In this document: positions 41,528 to 53,159 of the stretch, in pieces
How the letters are laid out: each line of letters starts with the position of its first letter
How positions within the stretch are numbered: the stretch's first letter is position 1
Origin: Acanthosepion lycidas
Taxonomy: Eukaryota > Mollusca > Cephalopoda > Sepiida > Sepiidae
Direction: 5' to 3'
Assembly (NCBI GenBank): GCA_963932145.1
Contig: OZ010581.1
Span: 85,434,479-85,498,478, forward strand
Length of the DNA: 64,000 bases
Notes under the pieces: generated by a model
What the model saw: the letters and a program-made list of their open reading frames with translations, nothing else
Told to the model about the DNA's origin: nothing
The model's database searches: none
Program-made: the position numbers and the translations under genes

Positions 41528-41529
<2 letters not shown>

Positions 41530-41572
<43 letters not shown>

Positions 41573-41590
41573 GCGTGTGTGTGTATGTGT
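41530..41590. repeat. (CT)n and (GT)n microsatellite
   Basis: CT repeats to 41568, followed by a GT-rich run. Confidence 0.96.
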
Positions 41591-41659
41591 CATATCAGGA
41601 CAGAGACAAAGAAAGGTAATATACTAAGAAAATTGGCATCACACGTTATCAACAATGAC

Positions 41660-42700
41660 GGGATCCAAGCCGAAAGGACCTAGAGATGTTGCCATATAAC
41701 CATGTAAAAGAAGGAATCAGCATAATCGAAGGAATAGTATACAAAGGAGATAATATTAGACATTAGATATATAAGATAGCAAACATAGGACACTACCTAG
41801 GAAACCTGGGAAGAACAAAGACCAAACAACTACTAAGAGGAAGATATTGGTTCCCTAAATTGAACAACGTGATTGATAGAATCATAGACCAATGCTTCGA
41901 ATGTAAATTTAGTATCAAGCGATTCACGAACTGAACCAATAAAACTCACTGTTATACCCATGAGAAGCTGGGTAATAGTTAACTTAGACTCTGGAGAACC
42001 ATACCCAGATGGACATTATAACCTAGTTATGGTAGACCATAGGTACCCAGTAGTGTAAAGGGTACGTAACACATTTTTCAAAGAGACAAGAATTAAACTG
42101 AATGAAATATTCACAACGTACAGGACTCCAAGGAAAATACTGACAGACAATGGACCACCATTCTAATCAAAAGAATTTGTGGAATTCGCAGAAGAAGAAG
42201 GATTCTGCCAACGGGGGATAACCCCTTTAAACCCACAAGCAAATGGAAAATTAGAATTATTTATCAGAATGCTAAATAAAGCAGAACAAATCGCTAACCT
42301 ACAAAATAAAGACAAGTTAGAAAGAAGAAATGTTAACGGCATACAGAGCCACACACACACACATAGAACGGACATAGAACCTTATAAAGCCATGGAAGGT
42401 AGAGAAATAAGAATAAAGTTATATTATAACAAACCGAGCAAAACTGGAATAGAAAAGAAAGAGATAAACGAGATAATAGAATCCAATGATGAAAAATACA
42501 AAAATAAATTCAATGCAAAAAAAAAAGAAAGAAAATGCATACCTGAGACTATGTACTCATAAAACAGCCAAAGAGAAACAAATGGTCGAAACAGTATGAA
42601 CTAACATTTTATATTATAATTGAAACGAAAGGCTCACAGATTTAGAGCTAGGCGAATACATGATGAAAGAGAGATAATCAGGGATATTAGTTCAAACTCG
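41660..42700 (+). pseudogene. Ty3/gypsy integrase (element E7)
   Basis: HHCC region: TKTKQLLRGRYWFPKL-like sequence and CFECKFSIKRF (about 41835-41920). Core: GEPYPDGHYNLVMVDHRYPV, YRTPRKILTDNGPPF (second catalytic Asp) with a stop in place of the next residue, KEFVEFAEEEGFCQRGITPL and NPQANGKLELFIRMLNKAEQ, where the third catalytic Glu position reads L-E. MEGREIRIKL and a VLIKQPKRNKWSKQY C-terminal domain follow. This is the K02A2.6-like type, fitting the E6 gag at 35450. Many frame breaks. Confidence 0.85.
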
Positions 42701-42984
42701 CAAACCACTTAGTGAATGAAAGACTAGAGACTGGCATAGAGGATAGCAATGAGAAAACTGAACTGCATGAGACAATGAATAATGTATTGTAGACAGTTAT
42801 AGTGATTACAATGACATACGCACCAAACACACATCAACACCAGAAACAACCACAAGAAATGAGAACACACCAAAACAATCAGAGGAACCAATCACAGATG
42901 AAGATGAAGCTACAACAACAAACGAAGCAAGAACAAGTAGACCAGAACAAAAACTACACCAAGATTTACAATTTGACAATTTAC

Positions 42985-43300
42985 CTGTAAGCACACAAGA
43001 CTATATCTTATGAACATCGATGATGGGGAAACTCAAATTTCTTGAAGTTGGGAAGAATGTTATAAACAGACATGCGCCAAAATCTTTATTATTTCAAAAA
43101 AGATTTTTTTAAAAAAAACATATATTTTCGGGAAAGAGAGTTGAAAAATATAAACTTAAAATAAAATGAAAACTCAATTTGAGCCAAAACTGAATATGTC
43201 AATCAACTATCGATATGTTCACTAGTTAACAGGACGGAAAATCCTGCCGACTTATTATCAAGGGGAATAACTAATTTGTGAAATTATTTAGATTAGTCCA
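42985..43300 (+). repeat. Presumed 3' LTR of E7
   Basis: Begins TGTAAGCACACAAG after CAATTTACC, a start also found at 44250 (CAATTTACCTGTAAGCACGC). Contains the 18-nt block shared with the E6 5' LTR. BEL/Pao coding sequence resumes after it. Confidence 0.5.
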
Positions 43301-44165
43301 CAATGGATTACAGAAAATGAGGAAAATTGCCCTCTAGTCAGACTAGAATGTCTGTCTGACGAATAAAAAAATATGATCTCGTCGTCTGTGTCGCAGTCGT
43401 TTCAAATGTTCGCGTCATTGTCAAACAATGACGAGAGTTCTGCCGTAGGCGTCCAGCAGCATGTGTCCACTAAGGTTTACCATAATAATTTGGAAGTTTC
43501 AGAGAAACTGATAAAAGTGGCATCATTGGTATTAAAATTAATTCAAAAATGCAGAAAAAGAAATTAAGATGATCACTTGCATCAAACAAAATTATATTTG
43601 ATAAAGATTATGCAAAAAGAAAGTTTCAGTGATGAAATATTCCTAAAAGACCCAACAAAGGGCAAACCTCCCCCTCTGATAATGAATCTCAATATTTTCT
43701 CGGATTAAGATGGTATACTGAGAGTGGATGGGGAGATAGGTAATTCCGACAGATGTGGATATGAAGTTCTTTACTCCATACTTTTGGCGAAACACCACTC
43801 TTACATGGACCTCTTGAATAAAGAATATCACCAGCAAGCAAAACATTCGGGAATCGGTGCCATAATATTCAAAATCAGAACGTCGGGCTTCTGGATACCA
43901 CAGGCCAGACAGGCAGCGAAGGTGGGATTAAGCAAATAAACCGTTTGTAAAAGGTATAACAGATTGGCCTTCAAATATCCCAAATTAACCAACTTGCCTA
44001 AGCATCGTGTAAATCTGATTAATCAATACGAGAACATGGGTATCGATTACACAGGTATCAATTACACAGGTTTTCGATTACACAAGTCAGTTGTGCGTAC
44101 AAAGAAGTGAGAAAGCAGAAAAGATATACTTATTAATATTCACGTGCCTCACTATTAGAAGTGTA
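43300..44165 (+). pseudogene. BEL/Pao pol: RNase H/integrase junction and integrase N-terminus (element E8)
   Basis: CPLVRLECLSDEN at about 43330, then PPLIMNLNIFSD, ILRVDGEIGNSDRCGYEVLY, SILLAKHHSYMDLLNKEYHQ, QAKHSGIGAIIFKIRTSGFW, IPQARQAAK, (C)VCKRYN, FKYPKLTNLPKHRVNLINQY, MGIDYTG and YLLIFTCLTIRSV. This is the BEL/Pao integrase zinc domain (HH...CC) and the first part of its catalytic core (Asp in GIDYTG). Stops and frameshifts occur, with a local duplication of ATTACACAGG near 44055. The core continues at 44848 after an inserted LTR-like sequence. Confidence 0.85.
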
Positions 44166-44847
44166 GTGACTACTCCGATTTACCACGCCCACAAAATACT
44201 CAGTTATAATTCGATAGAAAATAAGTACTGTTTACTACAGGACAATTTACCTGTAAGCACGCAAAATTTTCTGCCATGACTTTGCCTAACTTGGTTTTGT
44301 AAAAAAATCAGTGATTGGTCAATTTTTATCCAATCGTGTATTTTAGATATTCCTTTCGATATTTTTCCCGCTTCTCTCTGGATCCTACCTCCAAAGAGTA
44401 TTTAAACAGTTCGTACTCCAGAAATAAATTAGTAGAACAATAAATCAGCAGAACACAGCAACGCACGCGTATCTACATTCTTCTACTCACGCATACACAG
44501 ACACAGAACTACCATTACACTACACTGTTAACTGTCTGTCACAAGCCAAGTAACAAACCAAATTCTATTATCCTTTTTGTACAAACTTTTCATTCTTGAA
44601 TTCAAATCTTATTCACTGAACTCTGAACATTTCAACAAGAAAGTTCTTTACATTATTCCTATCTTGCATCAGATATCAGTACAAGGGAAGCTACTTTTCT
44701 CTCCCTAAATATTAATACATAAGCACAATTGTTGTACTCGTTGATTTTCAATATATATTTTATTGTTGAATGCAATTTGATCTCTTGTTCTTCTTTCCTT
44801 GTATTCTTTGCAAATTTAAATGTATGTGCTCTCACTAAAAACGGAGC
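44163..44847 (+). repeat. LTR-like insertion (related to LTR-C) in the BEL/Pao integrase
   Basis: It separates FTCLTIRSV from EIVQDMGSK, which are adjacent in BEL/Pao integrases. It contains the inverted CCAAT pair (GATTGGTCAATTTTTATCCA), a TTTTTCCCGC motif, a TATTTAAA box at about 44399 and CACAGACACAGAAC, in the same order as 18424-18640. No clear target duplication could be fixed. Confidence 0.6.
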
Positions 44848-45175
44848 CTCACTAACAACCTCATTATCTGAGCAGCACACCACAGAAGCATACACATTGA
44901 GATTGTGCAGGACATGGGAAGTAAAGTATCTGTACAAACATTAATTAAATTTTGTAATACCCATGGAGTACCTGCTCATATATATAGTGACAATGCCTGA
45001 CCTTTATCAGTGTTTTTGGTGGAGATATAATAGATTATTATCTGGATAGTAATGAGTTCAAGGAATCCTTAATGAACCATACTATAAACCACATAAAAAT
45101 TCCCTTATATTTGTCAGGGGAAGGTCTTGCGTCAATAATTCTCTACGCATTTATATTATCGCAAATGTAACAAAA
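44848..45175 (+). pseudogene. BEL/Pao integrase core, second part (element E8)
   Basis: EIVQDMGSKVSVQTLIKFCN, THGVPAHIYSDNA (second catalytic Asp), then, in other frames, SSRNP and HIKIPLYL-like sequence before decay. This continues 43300-44165 in a BEL/Pao integrase. Confidence 0.75.
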
Positions 45176-45599
45176 TAATGAACAACAAGAGAACAAGAAT
45201 ATTCAAGACAAGAGTGTTTGCATCACAATAAATAGAAATTTTTTTATAACAAAAAGTACAAACATTCATTGAAAAAGTTGTTTAAAACATTCAAATATAT
45301 TTGTATGTTAGGATTTGAGTTTTAGTGATGTTCTGATTAGATAGATCTTGAGTTGTGGAATAACGTATGTGAACATGAGATAGTATAATACAGTATAATG
45401 CGACCTATGTAGAAATTAAACAGTAACGGGTTTGATCAGATGACCAAAAGAAGGAGAAGGCCTAGATAGAATTCCAAGGAAGGAGGGTCTCCCCCATATT
45501 TAGACATTTGCAGGGAGATCCCTGGTTGATTGTTTGGGAAATGCGGACATTCCCAGAGTGCATCATGTCCCACCCCAGCCCTTGGGTCCATAAAACAGA
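45176..45599. other. Unassigned stretch
   Basis: No recognisable gene; lies between the BEL/Pao remnant and LTR-B copy 2. Confidence 0.45.
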
Positions 45600-46186
45600 A
45601 CACTACAGAACAGAGCTCTATTTTTATGTAGTCGGTTTTGTGCACTTTCGGGAGAAACGGATCACATATTTCTTAAGTCTCCCCAAAGCTAGCTCGCTGA
45701 TTGGTCGATGCTAATCAATTAGATCGTCTGCACGTGAAGAATAATTCTTCCCGCGCAGCGATCTGGAGCCTATAGTCACTTATTTAAGCAAGAATTTTCT
45801 AACCCTTCTTAGTGAGATTTCAGCTGCCAAACGAATCTACAACAGTTGAAACCATGCGCCAACCTTCTCACTCATACACACCACTCATATGCTGAACATA
45901 GCTTGTATATACTCACATAATCTTTTCTTACACAGCAAAAGCTTTCAAGAAAAAACATTACAAGCGACTCTCATGAACATTCTTCCAGTGAACTTTGGAA
46001 CACTAAAATAAGTTAAAGAGAGACAATTCTTGGTTTATTCAACCTTTTCTTACTTAAATGCATGCTTTTCTTCATATCGTTGTTTGATATTGTACATCTT
46101 GTTAAATACAAATTTTATGTGTAACAATGTATTTTGGTTATCCTTTTCTGCGCCAGCCCTGTTTCCTAATCTAAAGTTAAATTCAT
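45600..46186 (+). repeat. LTR-B, copy 2 (uninterrupted)
   Basis: Aligns with 19660-19831 plus 21354-21707: GTAGTCGGTTTTGTGCACTT, CTGCACGTGAAGAATAATTC, TATA-like TTATTTAAGC (about 45781), GAGATTTCAGCTGCCA, TTCTTACACAGCAAAA and GTTAAAGAGAGACAA. It ends near TTAAATTCATG, followed by TGGTGAAGCCCGCC, which may be a primer binding site. It shows the pre-insertion state of the site occupied by Tc1 in copy 1. Confidence 0.75.
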
Positions 46187-48084
46187 GTGGTGAAGCCCGC
46201 CACAGGTACCATCAACTTTGTATCGAGGAATTGCATATAAATATTTCTTTCTTTTTTTTTATCCAACTTATTTTTTCTCTTTCATGCGACTTTACTCTGA
46301 CCGGACTGACCCAAGTCATCGATTCCAGTCAATCGTTCGGACCAAACCAGTCTTGCGATCAATTAATCACAACGTGGGGCGAGACAAGACTTGGGCCGAA
46401 GCGATCAATACGATCAACCGAAGGGATCGAGCTTGAATACGGAATGGTCGGGGTAGACGTTATAAAACCAAAACTTGATTGGGTACAAGATTTAAAACAA
46501 TTTACATCAGCACACAATGCAATGGCTCACTTGAAATAATAGGAAGTTTTACTGTTCATGTTCGAAAATATCAACTGGTATTGTCAGTAACAGATATTTT
46601 TCAGTTCATCAATATTTCAAGTTAAAAATTCTACCTGGAATTCTTCAAAAAGTCCTGGTTAAAACTTTAAGTTAAATCCGGTGACAAGGCCCTATTTGCG
46701 GGGCTTGGGGAGTGTGGAGTCACCCCTTAATTGTCCTTTTTCCCAGGTCCATTCTCACACGGAGTGGTAGCGCCTGTTTGGGGTTGTCCTTGATAAGATA
46801 TTAAACTGTTTACATGTAATACAGTATGACAATAAGAAAATGATATGATGATAATATACAATACAGTATAATTTTTTGACAGCACGATATTCGTCATCAC
46901 TACTAAACTTTAAAGAAAGGATCCCGCAAGATATATAAGCAACATCAACAGAACATGACCCAAATAATAGTTTCGGACGAAAAACCATCTATAAAAGAAG
47001 AACCAACCAAAGTACACCACATTTGAACTTTAGATCTGTCTCGTGGTGAGAGGCTATCATGGAAGAATTATGCTTCATCAGAAGTAAACAATAAAGTAAC
47101 TTTTTTATTTATGCACACCTATAAAACATACCTAATAAAATTGAAACATACAAATAAATAATAAAATGTAGTGTCATGAAAACAAATACAAATGGCAAAT
47201 ATAGTAATGTCATTAATTGGAATAGCTAATACTTTTACATTTGTTGTTTAATAAAATTTGGTTGTACTATAGCACCTGAACCAACAAAACAAATGCAAAA
47301 AAGCAATCATACATACAGTCATGATAAGTGGCCATAATAATGCCAAACAGCATATAGTCTTGTTAAAATTTCTAAAAGGTTAATAGTCAAGCACGCACAA
47401 GCCATTATGTTTGCATTACATATTGTGGGCATTGAATCCCTTTTCTTTTATTCTTTGTTATCTGTCAATTATTGTAATACTTATTGTAATTTGAATTTAT
47501 GCATATATCAAATATGTAAAAAAAAAAAAAAAAAAAGACCAGAAAGGACTGATGTCATTGTCAAGTGCTAAGTATTGTGTTGATGTTATAAACTGGAAAT
47601 ATGCAATAAGACGCTGTATTGCATATTTTTTTCTGTGTAGAATATAAGAAATTAGGTTATTTCCTCTTGCTCCTGCTGCTATTGAAAGATTCTATTATGT
47701 ACTTTTAATGGTATAACCCAGTTTTCGCGCCAAATAAAATTTGGTGTGAATTTACGATCGCTAAGTTAGTGCAGCCCAAGACATGGAACGAGGCAGAAAT
47801 CCGGAGAACAGCGCCCAAACCAGTTCGAATGAGAAGGCCCACCTTTCAAGAGAAAGATATGTGTTTGAACCTTTCAGAAGGCCCCTGAGAAACAACCTTT
47901 GCTTGAATGACAGATAAGTGTAACCAACTGTTTCTAGCTGAAATTTATTGAAATTGACCCAATTGATTGACTATACACGCTTTTATTTGAAGTCTTGATG
48001 GATATGTTATTGTTGTATATAAAATATCCTTAAACTATTAAATTGTCTCTTCCTTGTCATCTGCCCGACTTAGTGTGGAAGTCG
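46187..48084. other. About 1.9 kb without recognisable coding sequence
   Basis: The frame 46030-46539 runs from LTR-B into this region (its last part reads VDVIKPKLDWVQDLKQFTSA) and could be the start of a gag, but I cannot match it. A poly-A run lies at 47519-47536. The rest is AT-rich. Confidence 0.4.
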
Positions 48085-48575
48085 TTAAAAATCCCATAAG
48101 ATACTCACAATCAAATGGTTTCATTGGACGAATAGTCCAAACAGTAAAAATTCTATAAAAGCAAAAAAGATGGCTCTTCTATATCAACCCCACTTGACAG
48201 TCACTTGCCATCACCAGCAGAGATCCTATACATCCTATACATCCTATACAATAGGAAAATAAGAACAAGGATTCCAACTTTATTGAACATTGACACTCCA
48301 AATGATAATCATATCCTGGAACAAATGAACGACAAAAGCAGGAAGTAACAGCAGTATTCCAACAGAAACGCAAAAGATCTTCCACAATTGAATATAGGCT
48401 GCAAAGTGCCTGTCCTTCAAGGAAATGTCACATGACAGTCAGTAACAGTGATGGATAAATGCACAGAACCACGTAGTTATATAGTCAAAATGAACGGCAA
48501 TAGAAGACTACTCAGACGCAACAGACGACATTTGAGCGAACTATACAGACCAGAGATACAGGTCACTTTTTATCC
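48085..48575 (+). pseudogene. Gypsy integrase C-terminal region (element E11)
   Basis: IRYSQSNGFIGRIVQTVK, ISTPLDSHLPSPAEIL, YNRKIRTRIPTLLNIDTPND, then KCTEPRSYIVKMNGNRRLLR and RNRRHLSEL. This matches the integrase core end (YPQSNGxxER), the TPLxSHLPSPAEILxxRxxR motif and the C-terminal tail (PRSYIVxTxxGxxxRRNRRHL) of a K02A2.6-like gypsy element. The 9-bp unit TCCTATACA is present three times in tandem at about 48228-48251, adding residues ILY to the motif. Confidence 0.8.
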
Positions 48576-48858
48576 TACCAGCTTATCTTTTATCTTACTG
48601 TACCCTACCTACCACAGTTCAGCGCATACTGCCCATGCAACTGCAGGCACAAAATGAATAAATGCCGGGCCTAGGAGAAAATGAAAGTCCCCGACAAAAT
48701 TTAAGGAATTTATTCTATAGAAATAAATTAAAAAACAATTAAAATATTTTTTTATTATCTCGGAAGAGGGAGAACATGGATAATTTTATTTTGAAACGCA
48801 GTGTAATTTGAAAACAGTAATGTAACAGGAGCTATTGAAAATTAGAGAGTTGTGTCCC

Positions 48859-48961
48859 TTTAATTGTAATAGCAGAAGACAAAATGGCGTAATAAACATA
48901 AGTTGTATTAGTACTTATGTCCGAGTTAATTTATTAAAACCAATCACGAAATATATCAAGT
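48859..48961. repeat. About 100-bp segment shared with 30976-31075
   Basis: Same ordered blocks as the first copy. Here it is joined to the end of the E12 RT fragment. Confidence 0.8.
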
Positions 48962-49178
48962 CCAAAGTGTTGTTGTCTTACAAAGACTTGACGTAAGCGG
49001 CCATAATGTTCCTGTTCATTTTTACTCACAATTAACACTTCATCTATGTATGCGAAAGTAAAAGGTAGAAAAACCACGTAGAACTTCGTAGGTTAATTGT
49101 TGGAAAGATTGTGTTGCGTTGCGTAGACTGAATGGCATTCTAAGGAACTCAAAATAGACCAAAGGGAGTGATCACAGT
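48962..49178 (-). pseudogene. E12 reverse transcriptase, second part
   Basis: The minus strand from 49178 reads VITPFGLF and, across frameshifts, EFLRMPFSLRNATQSFQQLT and YEVLRGFSTFYF...H, the RT segment TPFGLFEFxRMPFGLxNAxQTFQRxxxEVLRGLxFxxVYxDD. The catalytic YxDD is degraded. It continues the RT part ending at 50421 on the other side of LTR-A copy 3. Confidence 0.8.
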
Positions 49179-50415
49179 TGTCATATGACAAGGGCGATAT
49201 CACCCCTGAAATAATAATGATGATAATAAAGGAGGATATGCTGCAAAACAGAAAACAAGAAAACAAAGAGGCGTTTTCGAATAACCAAGATGTTAATATG
49301 CTGTAAAGATTTTGAAATGTAAATGTTACAGAAATTTAATTTAGAACACGAAATACAATCTTTTTTAAGTGTACAAAGGATATCAGATTACTAATATAAA
49401 ATTACTGGAACAATAATAATTTGGAACTTTTAAAAAAAGAAATGGATTTTGGTACTATAAGAATCGAAGTTAAAATTAAGGATGTTTTGATCTAGAATTT
49501 ATTTTTAAAATAAGAATCTCTGTAGTTTACAAAGAGCGGCAGAATAATTAATAGCGAGGTGATAAACAATTGCGTCTTGTTGTGAACCTTGGAAACCAAT
49601 CGATGAAAAAGTAAATTGTTTATTCTCGGAGGAGTGAAGTTGTACTTTGGTTGTATGTCAGTACGTTCACATTAGAAAAACAGATACGTCACCAGTATGG
49701 GACACGTAAGGTCGGTTCTCTTAATAAAGAGGCGGGCCTGCCGGAAGAGAGAGAGTTTTGGGTTCGTCTGTCTTCGAATGCAGTCGAACTGAGTGAAGAG
49801 ACGTCAGAGATTGAAAAGGAAGCGTCCGCTGTGTGTTGCTGAAGCTAAGGGTGAAGAAGCGAAATACCGCCGCTAACATCTAAGTACCACTACTTCTGCT
49901 ACAACTAATACTACTACTACTATTACTACTATTAAGAACGGGAACATCGAAAGTTGTAGTAGTTGCACTAAGAACAGACCAAAAAGTGTTAAAACTAAGT
50001 CCACATGTCTCCTTACCAAAATTATTCGAAGTAGTTGTCTTTGTTTGGTTATTGTTCATAAACAAGAAACATTCAACCTTGTGCAACAAGAATTATTTTT
50101 GTGTGCGTGTGTTTGCTTTTATATATATATATAAAAAAAAACCTTTGTCCTTTCAAAATCGAATCGATTTGGTCATATTTATGTTAACCTGATTTTCACC
50201 CGACGAACCAGCAGGTAGACCAACGGAGAGCTTCCGGATTTCTACGATCTGATGACCAGTCTCCAGGATCAAAACAATCACAACGTGGCTGGATGGTGGC
50301 TTCGAATTGACATTGGGAACCGGAGACTTGTGTCTAACCTGTAATACTGGACCATACCGAACCAACAGCCGGTCTTGTGGAGTGCGTGGATCCAGTGGGG
50401 TGAGGATACGGTGTT
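49179..50415 (+). repeat. LTR-A, copy 3, with target duplication
   Basis: 1,237 bp flanked by ACAGT on both sides (49174-49178 and 50416-50420). Begins TGTCATATGACA, then ATATCACCCCTGAAAT; contains GTCAGTACGTTCACATTAGA and a GGTTCGTCTGTCTTCG block shared with copy 1, an AATAAAG at about 49716 and ACT trinucleotide repeats at 49889-49933. Removing it and one ACAGT joins the flanking RT frame exactly (E12). Its 3' end reads GGTGTT, not the usual CA, so it is a solo LTR with an altered end or another terminal-repeat element. Confidence 0.8.
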
Positions 50416-50420
50416 ACAGT

Positions 50421-51180
50421 CTTGGGTATGTCCTCTTCTGCCACTCAGATTTTATAATAGGCCTTTATTAAGTTCAATTTTGTAAAAATCCGTGTCCCTT
50501 GTATGTTCCTAATAAAATCATGGATGTACAGGATAGAATACCTATCTGCTGTACTGGCTGCATTAAGGCAGCAGAAATTTCCGCCTTAGTGCCAGGCAGT
50601 GATATCTGGTTTTCCTACCATGTGTAGTAGTGTTGACTCTGGGCTTTTAGGTGGACATATTATGCCAAGTTCTAACGTGTTGGAATTCTACCTTTGCAGT
50701 TTTATATTTCTCAGGATTTTCTCCGCTGGTAGAATGGGTTGGTTGTCCAGTAGTCTTTATATAGTGCTTTGCAGAGTGGTACACTTTGTCAGTGTATTTG
50801 AATAGAGTTGTGATATCCGGAATTTTTTAAAGAATCTTTCGGTATGTTTAGGAATCTTTCGGTATCAGGTAAAACTAAGTCATTTCCATTACAAATGTAT
50901 GGAAATTGACTTTCTTGAATTGCAAGTTTTGTTACATTATCTGTGAGCGTTTGATTGGGCATATTCACAGATATGTCAAAATTGGCTAGAAAATCTGTAC
51001 CCAGTATCGGTGTCTTGACATCGGACTGAGTAAAAATCCAGGAAAAAGCACAGCGTAATCCGAAATCTAAAGTGAGGGATTTATCGCCATGTGTGTCGAT
51101 CTTGGATCCATTTATTGCTTGTAATTTATATGATGTGTTAACTGTTTTCCTGGTTATGGGTATATGACGCTGTTATAATG
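50421..51180 (-). pseudogene. E12 protease remainder and RT, first part
   Basis: From 51140: TSYKLQAINGSKIDTHGDKS, LTLDFGLRCAFSW, VKTPILGTDFLANFDISVNM. This is the C-terminal half of a gypsy protease. The active-site DTG half is absent: the zinc-finger end (KNQKQCNQKC...HNQENS) runs straight into it. RT begins with HYIKTTGQPTHSTSGENPEK, KVEFQHVRTW, RYSILYIHDFIRNIQGTRIF and LIKAYYKI, VAEEDIPKT at 50421. Several frameshifts and stops. Confidence 0.75.
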
Positions 51181-52072
51181 CATTTTTGGTTGCATTGTTT
51201 TTGGTTTTTAACAACCCGTATTTGTTTAATATACAAGATATTTTGTAGATTTGTCGGAAAATTAGTTAATTGCCGATTTTTTTTATCATTTGGATGGCGG
51301 TTAGGTGTAAGGGTTGAGCCGGGAATTGACAGATTTCTTGGGTTGGTCTGACCGAGGTCACAGGATATAGTCATTGGTTGGGTCTGACGCACATATTGGT
51401 CGATCGAGGTCACGGTGGTGGGTCGAGTCGTGGTAGGATGCGTTGCTTACCGTGGTGACGAAGGATTGGTGTAGCTGGGATGCCTGTGTTTTTACGAAAT
51501 GAGGACACGATGATGACTGAAAAGGGAATGCCTACTGGGTAGGCCAATGTGACGGCGTTGGCGACGAGAAATCGGGTGTAGCTCTGTGGTGTCGACATTG
51601 AGATGTCATGAATCGCGACGGTCTCTTCTGTAAGTGGCGCTAAAATTTGGTTGTATAGGTATAAAGTTTGTCTGTCCATAGTTTTTTATCACTCTGTCAG
51701 ACATCGAGTAGTTACCCAACAGCACTCTCATCTTTCTCAGAATTTGGGATGGCTTCATGCCACCAAAACTAAGATTGTTAAAAAAATCAATCAGTTTTCT
51801 TTTTTTCTTGCGTGTGCGACGGATGATGGTATTTTTTAATATATCGTAGGGTGATTCCTCTGGCATTTCTTCTAATAAATCAACAACCTCAGTTACCACA
51901 TCTAGTGGAAGTTTTTCTACAACATAGACGTATCGAGATGTCTGCGACGTGATTTTCTTAGCGTTGAAAATTGCATGGAGCAGAGGAAACCACTTTTGTA
52001 CATTAAAAGGTTTGTAAACTGGCAAATTGATAATGTACCCTCTACTTGGTCGGTAGTTGCATTTGTAGCCAT
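51181..52072 (-). pseudogene. E12 gag
   Basis: Starts at MATNATTDQVEGTLSICQF (52072). The frame 52025-51606 encodes PFNVQKWFPLLHAIFNAKKI, TSQTSRYVYVVEKLPLDVVT, PEESPYDILKNTIIRRT and MKPSQILRKMRVLLGN. This is the widespread arthropod/mollusc gypsy gag pattern (LPPFWxxxPxxWFxxxExxFxxxxI...RYxxVVxxLPxxVxxEVxDLI...PYxxLKxxLIxRT...KPSQLLRxMxxLLG). It continues in other frames to a degraded Cys-rich end near 51160. Pol follows. Confidence 0.85.
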
Positions 52073-52078
52073 CTTTTC

Positions 52079-52534
52079 ATCCGTTATGAAGTTTCTCGCC
52101 AGTAATGTTGAAAAAATAGTAACATTTTTTTTTGTTTTTTTGTTACCGTATATGTATCGTTTCTCACGTGATTGGCTACTAATTTTGTTGCGGATTTGAA
52201 TCAATCTACAACAAAGAAAAAGTGAGAAAGGTGCCTAAATATAAGTATATAAAATACTTTTATTTTCGTATTTGTACAACTAATTTTTCTTAGTGTGTAT
52301 AAATGTTAAAGTTCTTTAATTCCTTCTTTGTAGCTGTTTGTTAAGATGTGTGAAAAAAAGATGCATCTTTTAGTCCGTTATGGAGGTTCTCGTCATTAAT
52401 GTCGAAAACTTTGTTTCCGTTCTCGCCTTCGTAGTGAGAAAATTCTTCTATTTTTTGCTTTCGTTTGTTACAGTGTGTGTGCGTTCATGTCTCACATCGG
52501 TTGGTCACCATTTTTGTGAAGAGAAAAAGTGTAA
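52079..52534. repeat. Duplicated leader-like sequence upstream of E12 gag
   Basis: 52079-52225 and 52375-52530 are diverged direct repeats (CCGTTATG(A/G)AG, TTCTCG(C/T)CA, TAATGT(T/C)GAAAA, later AAGAGAAAAAGTG-like). On the minus strand this lies just upstream of the gag start, so it may be duplicated untranslated leader or LTR end. Confidence 0.5.
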
Positions 52535-53159
52535 GCGTCACGTAGCTTCGCGAGGAAGACGGGTGAATGAGTAAGAGAATGCCTCGTGAAATTGTTGCCG
52601 TCTCTATCTCCTTCAGTCTACCTACCGTATGTGAAGGGATTATCGGAGAGAAAATACAAAGGATCTGTGGTCCATATAACATCAGGACAACCTTCAAAAG
52701 TGGTTCAACACTTCGCAAACTCCTCTTCCGAGTAAGACCCCTCATAGAGGAGAACATGTCTAAGGATTGTGTGTACGCCATCCCGTGCAGCTGTAGTAAG
52801 AAATATAAAGGAGGAACAGGCCACCCACTTAAGGTAAGACTACAAAAACATCGAGATTAGCGCCTCCTGTGGGATAAGCTTGAAATAGTAGACAGAGTGC
52901 ATCACTGGAAAATACGAAAACTTACGAAATCAACACGTATGCTAGGCCACAAACATCTCCTGAGCCGACCAAGCGTAGAAATGAATGCAATATGGAAACC
53001 AGTAATAAAGAGTGTTAGAGAAAAGCAATGATTAACAACAAAAACTGCATAATAAGCTCTGTTAAAAAAATGAAATAATAATAACAGAAAAAATTGCAAT
53101 ATGAGAACTGATAAAAAAACTCTTGCTGAGATATTAGGTTTATAAATCTCAAAAATCCC

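Noticed and set aside
48228..48251. Start of a CRISPR-like or regulatory short repeat (TCCTATACA x3)
   Set aside because: Only three 9-bp units within a gypsy integrase frame; simple replication slippage in a eukaryotic genome.
51138..51413. 91-codon minus frame as a separate gene
   Set aside because: It ends in the Cys-rich tail of E12 gag; part of the same decayed element.
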